Shown here in pieces: positions 24,101 to 33,625 of a stretch of DNA of 64,000 nucleotides. Under the pieces are notes generated by a model that was not told where the DNA came from, ran no database searches, and worked only from the letters and a program-made list of their open reading frames with translations. Origin of the DNA: Molanna angustata (lineage: Eukaryota; Arthropoda; Insecta; Trichoptera; Molannidae); assembly GCA_963576475.1 (NCBI GenBank), contig OY754981.1:13838716-13902715 (forward strand), read 5' to 3'. Position numbers and translations under genes: made by a program. How positions within the stretch are numbered: position 1 is the first letter of the stretch; every line of letters starts with the position of its first letter.

Positions 24101-24670
24101 ATTTCATGTTATAATGTAAAGAGCTTGAACATAGAACTGATTAGCTTTCCATAAATAACAAAAAAATCTTCATATGATATCACGTGTCAAAATTTTGAAA
24201 ATGCTCTCGCGTTCTTTAAATCAAAATTTATCTGCTTTTTTTAAAATATTTCATACAACATAAGCATTCTTCACTATACTGCATTAATAGTTTGTCTATC
24301 TTAACATAAAAATATACTATCGGAAGAAAATTTATATTCCTGATAGTAACATTTAGTATGAATAAAAATGAAATTAGATAAATTTCTATGTATGGAAACG
24401 TTCAGTAATTTGATTTCATGTTATAATGTAAAGAGCTTGAACATAGAACTGATTAGCTTTCCATAAATAACAAAAAAATCTTCATATGATATCACGTGTC
24501 AAAATTTTGAAAATGCTCTCGCGTTCTTTAAATCAAAAATTATCTGCTTTTTTTAAAATATTTCATACAACATAAGCATTCTTCACTATACGGCATTAAT
24601 AGTTTGTCTATCTTAACATGAAAATATACTATCGTTAGAAAATTTATATTCCTGGTAGTAAAATTTAGAA
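18188..24670 (+). repeat. 313-bp satellite array, about 21 monomers
   Basis: The block GCTTGAACATAGAACTGATT recurs at 18188, 18501, 18814, 19127, 19439, 19747, 20060, 20373, 20685, 20997, 21310, 21623, 21935, 22248, 22561, 22873, 23185, 23498, 23811, 24123 and 24435, a spacing of 312-313 bp apart from one 308-bp unit with a small deletion. Monomers are about 75 percent AT and differ at few sites, with recurrent variants (CACCTGTC versus CACGTGTC; TTAGAACAAAA versus TTAAATCAAAA). The first monomer and the last are the most diverged, as expected at array edges. No coding frame crosses it. It could be pericentromeric satellite or an internal expansion of a mobile element. Confidence 0.97.
19661..24036 (+). 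repeat. Higher-order repeat: two copies of a 7-monomer, 2188-bp unit
   Basis: Rare monomer variants recur exactly 2188 bp apart: AACGTTTAG (19661 and 21849), AAAAAGCTTG (19747 and 21935), TTATTATGTAAAG (around 20060 and 22248), CACCTCGCCAAA (21061 and 23249) and AATAAACTAT (21811 and 23999). So 19661-21848 and 21849-24036 are copies of one seven-monomer block. Only a handful of differences are seen by eye (for example GAATAAAAA versus GAAGAAAAA near 22174), so the duplication is much younger than the monomer divergence. Confidence 0.92.
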
Positions 24671-24808
24671 TGAATAAAATATTTCATTGTCAATATTTGT
24701 GGTGTGGAGAGTTTAGTGTTGGCCACAACCCACTCGTTTTTTATTGTTGCATATGCGCAAACATTGGATTTTTTTCCCTGTCGGGAGTCAAAGATATTTT
24801 TTTAGCAG

Positions 24809-24924
24809 ATTTTTTAATTATCTCAATAGAGACGAATTTGGAATATTTACTGTAGGAGAACCGGGAAATCAGTTCTCCTACAGTAAATATTCCAACTTCG
24901 TCTCTATTGAGATAATTAAAAAAT
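24809..24924. repeat. 53-bp-arm hairpin next to the satellite
   Basis: Arms at 24809-24861 and 24872-24924 are inverse copies with one mismatch, around a 10-nt loop CGGGAAATCA. The arm begins ATTTTTTAATTATCTC and contains TCTATTGAGA. A diverged single arm occurs near 58025-58060 and a weaker one near 57540-57570. It could be a minimal foldback element or part of the element carrying the satellite. Confidence 0.9.
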
Positions 24925-25279
24925 CTCTTAAAAAACAACTTAAATAGTTCAGATCCGTATTAAAAATCTTACTTACTAACGTATAATAAGATATGACTAA
25001 ATAGTTTACTGAATTGTTTACGGACACCCCCATTTATTTTTTTCATATGGCCGCATTGGCTTCACACATGCCAAAAAATAGAGAAATGCATGTAATATTT
25101 GGATAACTGACATCGAAGAATGAAAACAAATACTGCGTTGTGCCTTTTTGAGTCAATTTGAACACGATTGCGATGAAGAATAACAAGGAAAAACGTTTAT
25201 AGTGTGAAAATTTTCTGTCAATCTCAAATATGCGTCGAATCATATGTGAAAGATCCGCCATTTTGAAATATTTGGTATG
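24925..25279. other. No gene recognised
   Basis: Unremarkable AT-rich sequence up to the gypsy target site. A 72-codon minus-strand frame at 25043-25261 has no recognisable motif. Confidence 0.5.
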
Positions 25280-25284
25280 ACGCG

Positions 25285-25471
25285 TGTAGCATATGCACTG
25301 TATAAAGGTAAGTATGTATACTAAGTAAAGTTAGCTCCTCCCACTAAGTGGGGGTAACTTAGATGTCCTTAGGGCTAGAGATGTGATCCAGAACCAGTTG
25401 TTTAGTGACCACTACACAGTGCAGTACCAGAAGCAGCCCTGGGTGAGTACCAATCATATAAATATGCCACA
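25285..25471 (+). repeat. Gypsy 5' LTR (187 bp)
   Basis: Starts TGTAGCATATGCACTG and ends AATATGCCACA. It has TATAAAGG only 16 nt from its start and a second TATAAATA near its end. An AGGTAAGTAT string at about 25306 is a perfect 5' splice-site match. A CCCACTAAGTGGG dyad lies near 25345. ATGGCGACGAGGATG just after the LTR is the probable primer-binding region. Confidence 0.95.
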
Positions 25472-26645
25472 ATGGCGACGAGGATGAACTTTATTTCCTA
25501 TTGAAAATATTTGATTAATATTGTGCAATTTATCAAATAGTTTTTTAATTTGGTATATGTTCATAAAAAATTAAACAAATTGGATGACTTGTTTGCCAAT
25601 GCATCCTCTGAATGTTTCATTTGTGAAACAGTATAGCATCAATTTTTTTATTTTACTTTACTAGATGTAAGAAAATGTAGGTACTTTTAAGAAAAAGTAA
25701 ACAAGTTTACTTTAAGAATAAAAAAGTACAGTTTTCTTTAAACAAATTAAATAAATAATATTATTGCACAATGATTATGAAATGATTGTAAAATGATTAT
25801 GAAATGATTTATTTTGTGAAAGTTATTCCAAAATATGACAAATGAGGTTAAAATAATAGTGATTTTCATATTTCTTAAAAGCTATAATAATTTTTCAAAG
25901 CATAATTTTACAATGAGTTGTTAAATGTTATGTGAAGTGATGTAATTCAAAACATGAGGCAAAATAATATTTTACACAGTTCAGTAATGGGGTTCACCAC
26001 CCATTCTGAATATAGTGCCCTCTTTGGTAAGACAAGGCTGGTGTGTAGGGATGCACTCATGTGTCGTGCTTCCGCTTATAAGGCAATGCACACCTGTTGC
26101 TGATTACTCCACTTTGTGGGATATACCTTGATGAATGTAACAAAATGTTACTGTGATATGATATCTTGAAGGTCTTTAGACTGATATCCTTGGAAAATGT
26201 TATGTGATATGATATCTGGAGGGTCTATGGACTGTAATGTCTTGATGGTCTTTGAATATGATATCCTGAGTTTCTTTAGATTATGATATCTTCAAAGTCC
26301 TTGATTAAGATTTTGAGTCTATTGATTATGATATCCTGTGATAATAAAATGACATATGATGTCTTGTGATAATAAAATGACATAATATGATGTCTTGTGA
26401 TAATAAAATGACACTATGATGTCCTGTGATAATAAATGACCGTGATAATAAATGACCGTGATAATAAATGACCGTGATATTATGAAGGTCATGAACTAGT
26501 GATAGATATCTTGATTGTCTTTGACTGATATCCTGATGGTCATTTATTGACCAAGAGATAAAGTCTTTGACTATGATATCACCCATGTGGTAAGTATGCC
26601 TTAATTAAATTATTTTTCCAGGTTGTTGAAAAAAAAATCCACATT
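25472..26645 (+). other. Gypsy leader with short internal repeats
   Basis: Non-coding leader between the LTR and the gag-pol start. From about 26150 it is built of repeated GATATCYTGAWGGTC-like phrases. Three copies of a roughly 30-bp unit (GATGTCTTGTGATAATAAAA) lie at 26335-26430, then three copies of a 16-bp unit CCGTGATAATAAATGA at about 26440-26480. A fragment of the dispersed SINE-like repeat (CACACCTGTTGCTG, GGGATATACCTTGATG) lies near 26085-26145. It may hold packaging or translation signals, but that is not shown. Confidence 0.8.
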
Positions 26646-29600
26646 ATGTCTTTGACATTGGAGAAATTTGAGTGTGAAGGTGACCCTAGCTCAGTAGGGT
26701 TGAGATGGGAACGATGGAAGAGAGCACTCTTTATATACCTTGAAGCTATGAGTATTGATAACAGTGAAAAAAAGAGAGCGACCTTATTGCATTTTGGAGG
26801 CCTGGAGCTACAAGAAATATTTTATAATATACCTGAAGTAAATATCCAATCACCTGACCATGTGAATATTTTTGATCTGGCTATTACAAGACTTGATGCT
26901 TATTTTGCACCTAAACAAAGCAAAGTATATGAACGCCATTTGTTTAGATTACTCAAACAAGAAACAAATGAAAAGTTTGAGAAATTTTTAGTCCGTTTAC
27001 GACAACAAGCAGACAAATGTCAATTTCATGACAAAAATGAACATATTATTGACCAAATAACAGAAAAGTGTTCTTCTATTGAATTGAGGAAGAAAATTCT
27101 CCAAACTGGGGATGCTATGTCATTAGACAACATAATTTCAGAAGCCAATGCACTTGAAGCTGTAAGCCGACAGATGGATGAATTTGACAAAATGTGTACA
27201 ACAAGTCAAAGTGTTAATAAAATAGACACAAGAACAAAGAAAATTTGGCCAATCAAGAATATACTATGTAGAAGATGTGGATATAGAAATCACACAAAAG
27301 ATTGGCAATGCCCTGCCAAAGAAAAAAAATGTAATGACTGCGGCTTGATTGGTCACTTCAGAAAATGTTGTAAAACTGACTTGACAAAAAGAAAAAATGA
27401 AGATAAATATAAAAAGAATCCGAAGAAATTTCGGCGTGATTTAAATATTGATGCGAATAAAGTGGATGAAATACACTATGTTTTCCACATAGATGCTGAT
27501 GATAATGAGTTTGAATGCAAAATTGGAGGGGTAAAAGTACAAATGTTAGTGGACTCAGGATGTAAACATAATTTAATCACAGACAAAACGTGGAAAATGA
27601 TGAAAAATAGCCAAGTTGTGGTATACAATCAAATAAAGAATCCAAACAAAACATTCCTAGCTTATGGTAGCAATATACCATTAAAATTAGATGGATCTTT
27701 TGAGGCAAAATTCCAAATAGGAGAAAAATCCACAAAAAGTATATTTTATGTCGTCACTGATGGTACAAGGAATCTTTTGGGAAAGGCAACGGCTATGTCA
27801 TTAGGAATACTCAAAATCGGGCTAGAAGTAAATCAAATAGATTCTATGGTATTTCCAAAATTTAGGAATGTATTGGTTGAAATTCCTATTAATAAGTCAA
27901 TTCAACCAATTTCACAACCATATAGAAGAATTCCCATACCCCTGGAAAAAATGGTCGATGCCAAAATATCAGAACTGATGAAAAGAGATATCATTGAAGA
28001 AGCTCGTGGTCCTTCAAAATGGATATCGCCAATTGTTCCCGTTCTAAAAGAAGATGGAGAGGTTCGTATTTGTGTGGATATGAGACGAGCCAATACAGCC
28101 ATTATGCGTGAAAATCATCCACTCCCAACAATGGATAAATTATTGCCTAAGATGCGTAATGCAAAATATTTCAGTAAACTCGACATCAAAGATGCATTTC
28201 ACCAGATTGAATTACATCCTAATTCAAGACACATCACAACATTTATTACAAGCAAGGGCCTATATAGGTATAAACGTCTGATGTTTGGAATAACATGTGC
28301 ACCAGAAATTTTCCAAAAGACTTTGGAACGAATGTTATTAGGTTGTGAGGGAGTAATCAATTTTATAGATGACATTTTAGTGTATGGTAATGATGGAAAA
28401 GAACATGATACAAGGCTGAAAGAAGTTATCAGAATTTTAGAAGAAAATAGAGTAGTTTTAAGGAATGATAAATGTATTATTAAAGTAAAAAAGGTACAAT
28501 TTTTAGGACACGAATTAACAGAAAAGGGTGTCAGACCACTTGCAAAATATATATCAACAATTCAGGAATTTAGACCACCCAAAACAATAGCAGAACTACA
28601 GAGTTTCCTTGGCTTGGTCAACTTTGTGGGCAAATGGATCCCGAATTTGGCCACTTTAACTGAACCACTTAAAGAATTACTTCGAAAAAAAGAATCTGAA
28701 ATACAAAAATCATGGAATATACAGCAACAAATAGCCTTTGCAACATTAAAATCGGCACTCACAAATATCCCTACCTTAGGATACTATGATGTAAAAGATC
28801 GAACTATTGTAGTTGCCGATGCAAGCCCAGTGGGACTAGGAGGAGTATTAATTCAAATAGACAAGAATGGACCTAGAATAATTGCATACGGAAATAAAAC
28901 TCTTACCGACTGTGAACGACGATACTGTCAAACGGAAAAAGAAGCTTTAGCATTGGTTTGGGCTGTAGAACACTTTCATATTTTTCTTTATGGCAAGGAG
29001 TTTGAACTTGTAACAGATCATAAACCATTAGAAATAATATTTGGCCCAAAATCGAAACCATGTGCACGAATAGAAAGATGGATATTACGTCTTCAATCTT
29101 ATAAATATAAAGTAGTATATCGACCTGGAAAAAATAACATAGCGGACTCTTTATCAAGACTTTGTATTGTACCAAAAATTTTACCAGAGGTACGTGAAAG
29201 CTATATTCACCAAATTATTGAGTATATCAGGCCAGTAGCTGTACCTATGAAAGAAATTGCAGATTGTTCCAAACAAGATCGAGATATATTGAAAGTTAAA
29301 GAAGGATTGTATAATAATATCTGGAAGGAAGAGGTTAAAGCCTACAAAATATTTCAAAGTGAATTATGCTTTTATGATGATATTTTGCTCAGAGGAACAA
29401 AAATAGTAATTCCACAAAAGCTACGGCATCAAGTTTTGAGTGCAGCCCATGAAGGCCACCCTGGTATTGTAGCTATGAAATCACGTCTAAGAACAAAAGT
29501 GTGGTGGCCAAGATACGATAAAGATGCTGAAAATTTTGTCAAATCATGCCAGGGGTGCACTCTGGTATCTGCACCGAATCCTCCGAATCCATTAAAACGT

Positions 29601-30458
29601 AGAGAGTTGCCAGAGGAGTCATGGGTAGATATTGCCATAGATTTAATGGGACCATTGCCAAGTAATGACTATATATTTGTAGTGGTGGACTATTTTAGTA
29701 GATATAAAGAAATCAAAATATGTCGTAGAATCACCACTACAGAAATTATTTCCCTTCTCAAAGAAATTTTTAGTAGGCTCGGATATCCTGTCACTATAAC
29801 AGCTGATAATGGAAGACAATTTGCTAGTGAAGAAATTAAAGCATTCTGCAAAGAAAGAAATATAAAATTGTATAATACAATACCCTACTGGCCACAACAG
29901 AATGGAGAAGTGGAACGTCAAAATAAAGATATTTTAAAGCGCTTAATGATTATTCAAGTTGAAAAGAAGGATTGGAAAGAGTGCTTACTCGAATATCTCA
30001 TAATGTATAATAGTACACCTCATTCGGTGACTGGGAAGACACCATCGGAACTATTTTTCAAAAGACAATTTCGAGATAAAATTCCTATGCTTGGTGACAT
30101 TAGCCATGAACCACGAGACCTGGAGGTTAGAGACAGAGATAAAGAGGAAAAAGAGAGAGGAAAAACATACGCGGATAAAAAGAGGAAGGCGAAAGAAAAC
30201 GAATTGAAACCAGGAGATAAGGTGTACATAAAGAATACAAATAAGAATAATAAATTGAGTTTAAATTTCGAACCAACAATCCATACAGTGGAAAGAAAAG
30301 AAGGGGGAGATATAGACATCCGGAATGACGAAACAGGACAGCATTATAGAAGAAACGTGATTCACTTAAAGAAGATACATGGGCAGTGGAAATCAATACA
30401 AGATGAAGAACAACAAGATAGGGATAAAGATTCAATTAGTGAAAATGAACTTGAATGA
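26646..30458 (+). CDS. Ty3/gypsy Gag-Pol polyprotein (1270 aa, intact)
   Basis: One frame carries gag and pol without a frameshift. Gag occupies about residues 1-250, with two knuckles at 208-222 (CRRCGYRNHTKDWQC) and 229-242 (CNDCGLIGHFRKCC). Protease: DSG at 303-305. RT: catalytic Asp 513 in KLDIKDAFHQIELHP and FIDD at 573-576. RNase H: Asp 725 in VVADASPVGLGG, then TDHKPLE and NNIADSLSR. Integrase: zinc-binding H935, H938, C968, C971, and DDE residues D999, D1054 and E1090 with 35 residues between the last two. No chromodomain seen; the C-terminal tail is charged. All catalytic residues are present and there is no internal stop, so it is plausibly active. The start Met sits just after an A-rich stretch. 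Confidence 0.96.
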   Translation: MSLTLEKFECEGDPSSVGLRWERWKRALFIYLEAMSIDNSEKKRATLLHFGGLELQEIFYNIPEVNIQSPDHVNIFDLAITRLDAYFAPKQSKVYERHLFRLLKQETNEKFEKFLVRLRQQADKCQFHDKNEHIIDQITEKCSSIELRKKILQTGDAMSLDNIISEANALEAVSRQMDEFDKMCTTSQSVNKIDTRTKKIWPIKNILCRRCGYRNHTKDWQCPAKEKKCNDCGLIGHFRKCCKTDLTKRKNEDKYKKNPKKFRRDLNIDANKVDEIHYVFHIDADDNEFECKIGGVKVQMLVDSGCKHNLITDKTWKMMKNSQVVVYNQIKNPNKTFLAYGSNIPLKLDGSFEAKFQIGEKSTKSIFYVVTDGTRNLLGKATAMSLGILKIGLEVNQIDSMVFPKFRNVLVEIPINKSIQPISQPYRRIPIPLEKMVDAKISELMKRDIIEEARGPSKWISPIVPVLKEDGEVRICVDMRRANTAIMRENHPLPTMDKLLPKMRNAKYFSKLDIKDAFHQIELHPNSRHITTFITSKGLYRYKRLMFGITCAPEIFQKTLERMLLGCEGVINFIDDILVYGNDGKEHDTRLKEVIRILEENRVVLRNDKCIIKVKKVQFLGHELTEKGVRPLAKYISTIQEFRPPKTIAELQSFLGLVNFVGKWIPNLATLTEPLKELLRKKESEIQKSWNIQQQIAFATLKSALTNIPTLGYYDVKDRTIVVADASPVGLGGVLIQIDKNGPRIIAYGNKTLTDCERRYCQTEKEALALVWAVEHFHIFLYGKEFELVTDHKPLEIIFGPKSKPCARIERWILRLQSYKYKVVYRPGKNNIADSLSRLCIVPKILPEVRESYIHQIIEYIRPVAVPMKEIADCSKQDRDILKVKEGLYNNIWKEEVKAYKIFQSELCFYDDILLRGTKIVIPQKLRHQVLSAAHEGHPGIVAMKSRLRTKVWWPRYDKDAENFVKSCQGCTLVSAPNPPNPLKRRELPEESWVDIAIDLMGPLPSNDYIFVVVDYFSRYKEIKICRRITTTEIISLLKEIFSRLGYPVTITADNGRQFASEEIKAFCKERNIKLYNTIPYWPQQNGEVERQNKDILKRLMIIQVEKKDWKECLLEYLIMYNSTPHSVTGKTPSELFFKRQFRDKIPMLGDISHEPRDLEVRDRDKEEKERGKTYADKKRKAKENELKPGDKVYIKNTNKNNKLSLNFEPTIHTVERKEGGDIDIRNDETGQHYRRNVIHLKKIHGQWKSIQDEEQQDRDKDSISENELE

Positions 30459-30530
30459 TCACACTTAACCAAATAACGAATAAAGATATAAAGAAATAAG
30501 AAGTAGTTTTAAATAAAAATAAAATATAAT

Positions 30531-30540
30531 AAGAAAGGGA
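30531..30540 (+). promoter_or_regulatory. Gypsy polypurine tract
   Basis: AAGAAAGGGA lies directly against the 3' LTR, the place and composition expected for plus-strand priming. Confidence 0.85.
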
Positions 30541-30727
30541 TGTAGCATATGCACTGTATAAAGGTAAGTATGTATACTAAGTAAAGTTAGCTCCTCCCAC
30601 TAAGTGGGGGTAACTTAGATGTCCTTAGGGCTAGAGATGTGATCCAGAACCAGTTGTTTAGTGACCACTACACAGTGCAGTACCAGAAGCAGCCCTGGGT
30701 GAGTACCAATCATATAAATATGCCACA
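30541..30727 (+). repeat. Gypsy 3' LTR (187 bp)
   Basis: Reads identical to the 5' LTR over its whole length, with the same TATA boxes, dyad and splice-donor-like string. Confidence 0.95.
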
Positions 30728-30732
30728 ACGCG

Positions 30733-31866
30733 TAAGTCAAGCGTTAAACAACCTCTCGACCCGTCCTAACTTGTCGTCTACTAAATAAAGGTGTAATAAT
30801 GATAGTCACGGTTTATATGTAACCTTTTTCATTAATCACGCTAAGTATTTCAAATCTATTATTCGTCTTCTTCTAAAGAACTGTCGTGTTGGCCTGTAAG
30901 ACATTCCTCCTAAGATGACGATGTCCAGCTATCCCCCCATAGTTATCTGCCAGGTATAGACAGCATCCAGAAGAAACTTCATTGAAAATACATTACTTAA
31001 AAGATATAATTTCTAGTTTAGATGGACTTTTTGAGTTACAACGTACCTACTCTTGCACTAAAATACTAGTTATCACTCGTCAATAATAACTGAATAATCT
31101 ACATATTACCTTCTGCACGTTATGTTATTCTGATATAGTTCGTTATTCTGTTGTTTCCCGCCTTATTCTTTACGCCGCGTTTATTAGACTGGGTGTCTTG
31201 CATTATTCAATTCAAAGAAACACATTTCTTGGTCTATGCTCTCCTGCAGGCTCTTTTGTCGCGGCAATATACACAAGTTTATACGCTAAATACGTTTCTT
31301 ATAGTAGATTGTTTCCGCGGACACTAGCTAACATTATGTTGAGAAAACCTCCGTTCGCTGTTCGTAACGCGGTATTCTGATAAGAGGGACAAACGCATAA
31401 CATTTGACAGGTGAATTTATTCGCAAAGTTTAATGCGGCATATCGAGGTGGTGTTTTGTTTTAACAAGTTCTTTGTTAAAACAAAAAGCGACGCGTACGT
31501 ACACATTCGTTCGTTTCACGGATTATAGTTATGAATGACAGCTTGTGATACGTAGGTATATAACTTTAACTATACCTACATTCTGTGATACGTAAAAATT
31601 AGTGGAACTTATCGCAAAATATTACATGTGAATGGGAACAAGGGCACAGATATCTGAATTTTGCGATCGATGCGCTATCGCTTGTAAATGTATTAAATTC
31701 TATCTCTTGGTACTGCATACGCGCCTGATGCGCTAATAGTTGATTTAAGCAGCGTTATGCGGGCAAACAAACAAAGTTGATATTTAATGCATTACTTACT
31801 ATCGATTTTCGTTCCTTCCAAACTCATCTTAACTACTCTGATTCTGCTGAGTTCTTTAAACTTAGC
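30733..31866. other. No gene recognised
   Basis: Moderately GC-richer stretches without a family signature. A palindromic TTTTGTTTTAACAA and its inverse lie near 31455-31490. A 60-codon frame at 31198-31380 is not convincing. Confidence 0.5.
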
Positions 31867-31867
31867 A

Positions 31868-32380
31868 CATCGGAAGACCGCAGAAATATTTCCGACGCCG
31901 TCTACTTAGATATATAAAATCGCCAACTCCATCGTGGATTGCCCGGAACTGCTTGAACGATTAGCTCTTCGGTTTCCCACCCGACTAACCCGATCCCACC
32001 ACTCATTATACCTGCCTCACTGTAACACATACGCTAAACAACGTGCATTCATATACCGAGCATCACACTTCTTCTTTGAGCACTTAAACAAAATAGATTT
32101 ATTCAACTTCTTAATTAATAATATTAAATCAAAACATTTCCCACAATAATTATTCACATATAAAATTCATAACTCTTTTCCCTCCCTATTCCCTCTTAAC
32201 TCCCTCTTACCTCATCCTGTATACATTACTCTTATAAAATACTTACTTCTTATATAATATTTATTTTTACCTGTGTTCTCTATTGTGGAAACATATTATT
32301 GGCATAGTTGTTAATATTTCATTATTATTACCTTATACTGTATTAAGCTGTTTGTTTCCTGAATATAAATAAATATATTT
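31868..32380 (+). mobile_element. Non-LTR retrotransposon 3' end, family X copy 1
   Basis: The plus strand encodes a degraded but clear RT C-terminus: an EDRR-like segment at about 31873, then SIVDCPELLERLALRFP, SLYLPHCNTYAKQRAF and LNKIDLFNFLI, ending at 32149. A 3' UTR follows with TTGTGGAAACATATTATTGG-like sequence and CTGTTTGTTTCCTGAATATA before the AAATAAAT tail. The same UTR recurs at 48450-48640 and 50932-51380, so this is a family with three copies here. Frame changes near 31930 mark it as a pseudogene. Confidence 0.82.
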
Positions 32381-32610
32381 CATTAATTCCAGATTTATTA
32401 TACTTTCTAAAAATGATTTATTAATTCATAACCTGAAATGAAAAGCCTGCGCTCCATTGCTAGAAGAACCCTTAGGGACCGCATTAGAAATTAATCGATG
32501 AGATCCATATGCGGCGTCGGTCGAGGACATAACAAGAAAGGGACGTAGCAGAAGACGCTTCTGGAGATACCACGTCGAACGCTTGGACGACAATAGAATT
32601 GTCAAAATGA

Positions 32611-33528
32611 TTAAGATGGTGATTGTTGCAAACGTACCTATTTTTTCAATTTGAATTTGCATCATTACTACAAAACGAATCATTTTGAAAAAAATAACCT
32701 AGTTAGTTTGGATATTAATAAAGAAATATAAACTTTAACTTTTTAATTATGTTCTTTATAAGCATACCCCGATTTTTGACTTTATCTTAAATTTCTAAAA
32801 AAATATAAGGTATAGAGCATTTTTTTTTCTTTTTCGTAATCACACGACAGCTGCTGCCAATTACAGTGTGATGTGCAGTTCGTTGACGGCTATCTCTGTT
32901 TAAGGTACGATTTAATACACTGCCTATATTCTAATGGAAAATATCTACCCCGTCCGAGAATGAGTTCATATTTTCCATAATACGCACTAGAGTGTTGCGG
33001 GCCACTACATCCGTTCTGGAATGGGGGACGTTCAGAAGATTATGTCCTCTACCCCTTATGTAGTTGGGTGTTTTTTTTTTATAAATTAAAGAAGATCAAA
33101 ATATCTGGAAAAATACGATGTAACATTGCATTAATGCATCAGGTTAAGTTAATGAACCAAAAAAACTTTTATTTCGTAATGGCGCTGGTTGGAAAATAAA
33201 TATTTATTAGGTTTATTTACTAAACCTGAAGCATTAATGCAACGTCATCTCATATTTTTCTAGATATTTTTGTCTTCTTTAATTTAAAAATAAATATGTT
33301 GAAGTACGCCTTATATTTTATTAAAAATATAAGATAAACGTTGAAAATTGGGGTATGCCATTATTTTTCTACAATAATTCATACAAAACATTATCAAAAA
33401 TTAATGATATATTTTTCTTTATTAATACCCAAACTTTCTAAATTATTTTATTCAAAACGATTTGATAAGATATATAAATGGTATATGAAATTGAAAAATA
33501 GCTACGTTGGCAGCAGTTCCCCCCTTAA
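32611..33528. mobile_element. TTAA-flanked foldback element, copy 1
   Basis: TTAA sits at 32611-32614 and 33525-33528. The inverted arms begin around GAYTGYTGCCAACGTACC and continue through TCAATTTGA, AACGAATCATTTTGA, GCATACCCCGATTTT and ATGCATTAATGC-type blocks, so nearly the whole element folds back on itself. It is longer than copy 2 (56608-57271) because about 245 bp of retrotransposon sequence is inserted (32822-33068). It interrupts an RT frame. The TTAA target points to piggyBac-like or Kolobok-like transposition; no transposase is present. Confidence 0.88.
32822..33068 (-). mobile_element. Retrotransposon fragment nested in the foldback
   Basis: Copy 2 of the foldback lacks this block. 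The minus strand reads HNLLNVPHSRTDVVARNTLV, then RIMENMNSFSDGVDIFH, the RT C-terminal pattern seen in several elements here. The poly-T on the left side is the A-tail of a minus-strand insertion. Both edges are T-rich, so I cannot assign a target duplication. Confidence 0.65.
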
Positions 33529-33625
33529 GATAGAAATACCCAACAACAGAAGACTATCCGGAAAACCTGCGAAGAGATTGAAAGACATTTGGACATTCTC
33601 CTCGCAGGATGGTCAACCCTAACAA

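Larger units (their letters stand above)
25280..30732 (+). mobile_element. Complete Ty3/gypsy (Mag-like) retrotransposon with 5-bp target duplication
   Basis: Element 25285-30727 (5443 bp) with LTRs at both ends, flanked by ACGCG at 25280-25284 and 30728-30732. Internal order is LTR, leader of about 1.2 kb, single gag-pol frame, purine tract, LTR. No env frame is present. The two LTRs look identical over 187 bp, so insertion was recent. Integrase and RT sequence resemble the Mag lineage; the lineage call is from memory of motifs, not an alignment. Confidence 0.95.
32440..33625 (+). pseudogene. RTE-like RT C-terminal remnant, split by a TTAA foldback
   Basis: The left part (to 32614) reads SIARRTLRDRIRN, a stop, then ASVEDITRKGRSRRRFWRYH and VERLDDNRIVKM. 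The right part (from 33525) reads RRLSGKPAKRLKDIW. In intact relatives these segments are contiguous. The frame continues across the interruption when one TTAA is counted, which shows that the sequence between is an insertion. Internal stops make it a dead copy. Confidence 0.8.

Noticed and set aside
18188..24670. CRISPR-like array
   Set aside because: Units are contiguous 313-bp monomers without unique spacers, in a eukaryotic setting.
30459..30530. An env gene downstream of gypsy pol
   Set aside because: Only about 70 bp of AT-rich sequence separates the pol stop from the purine tract.
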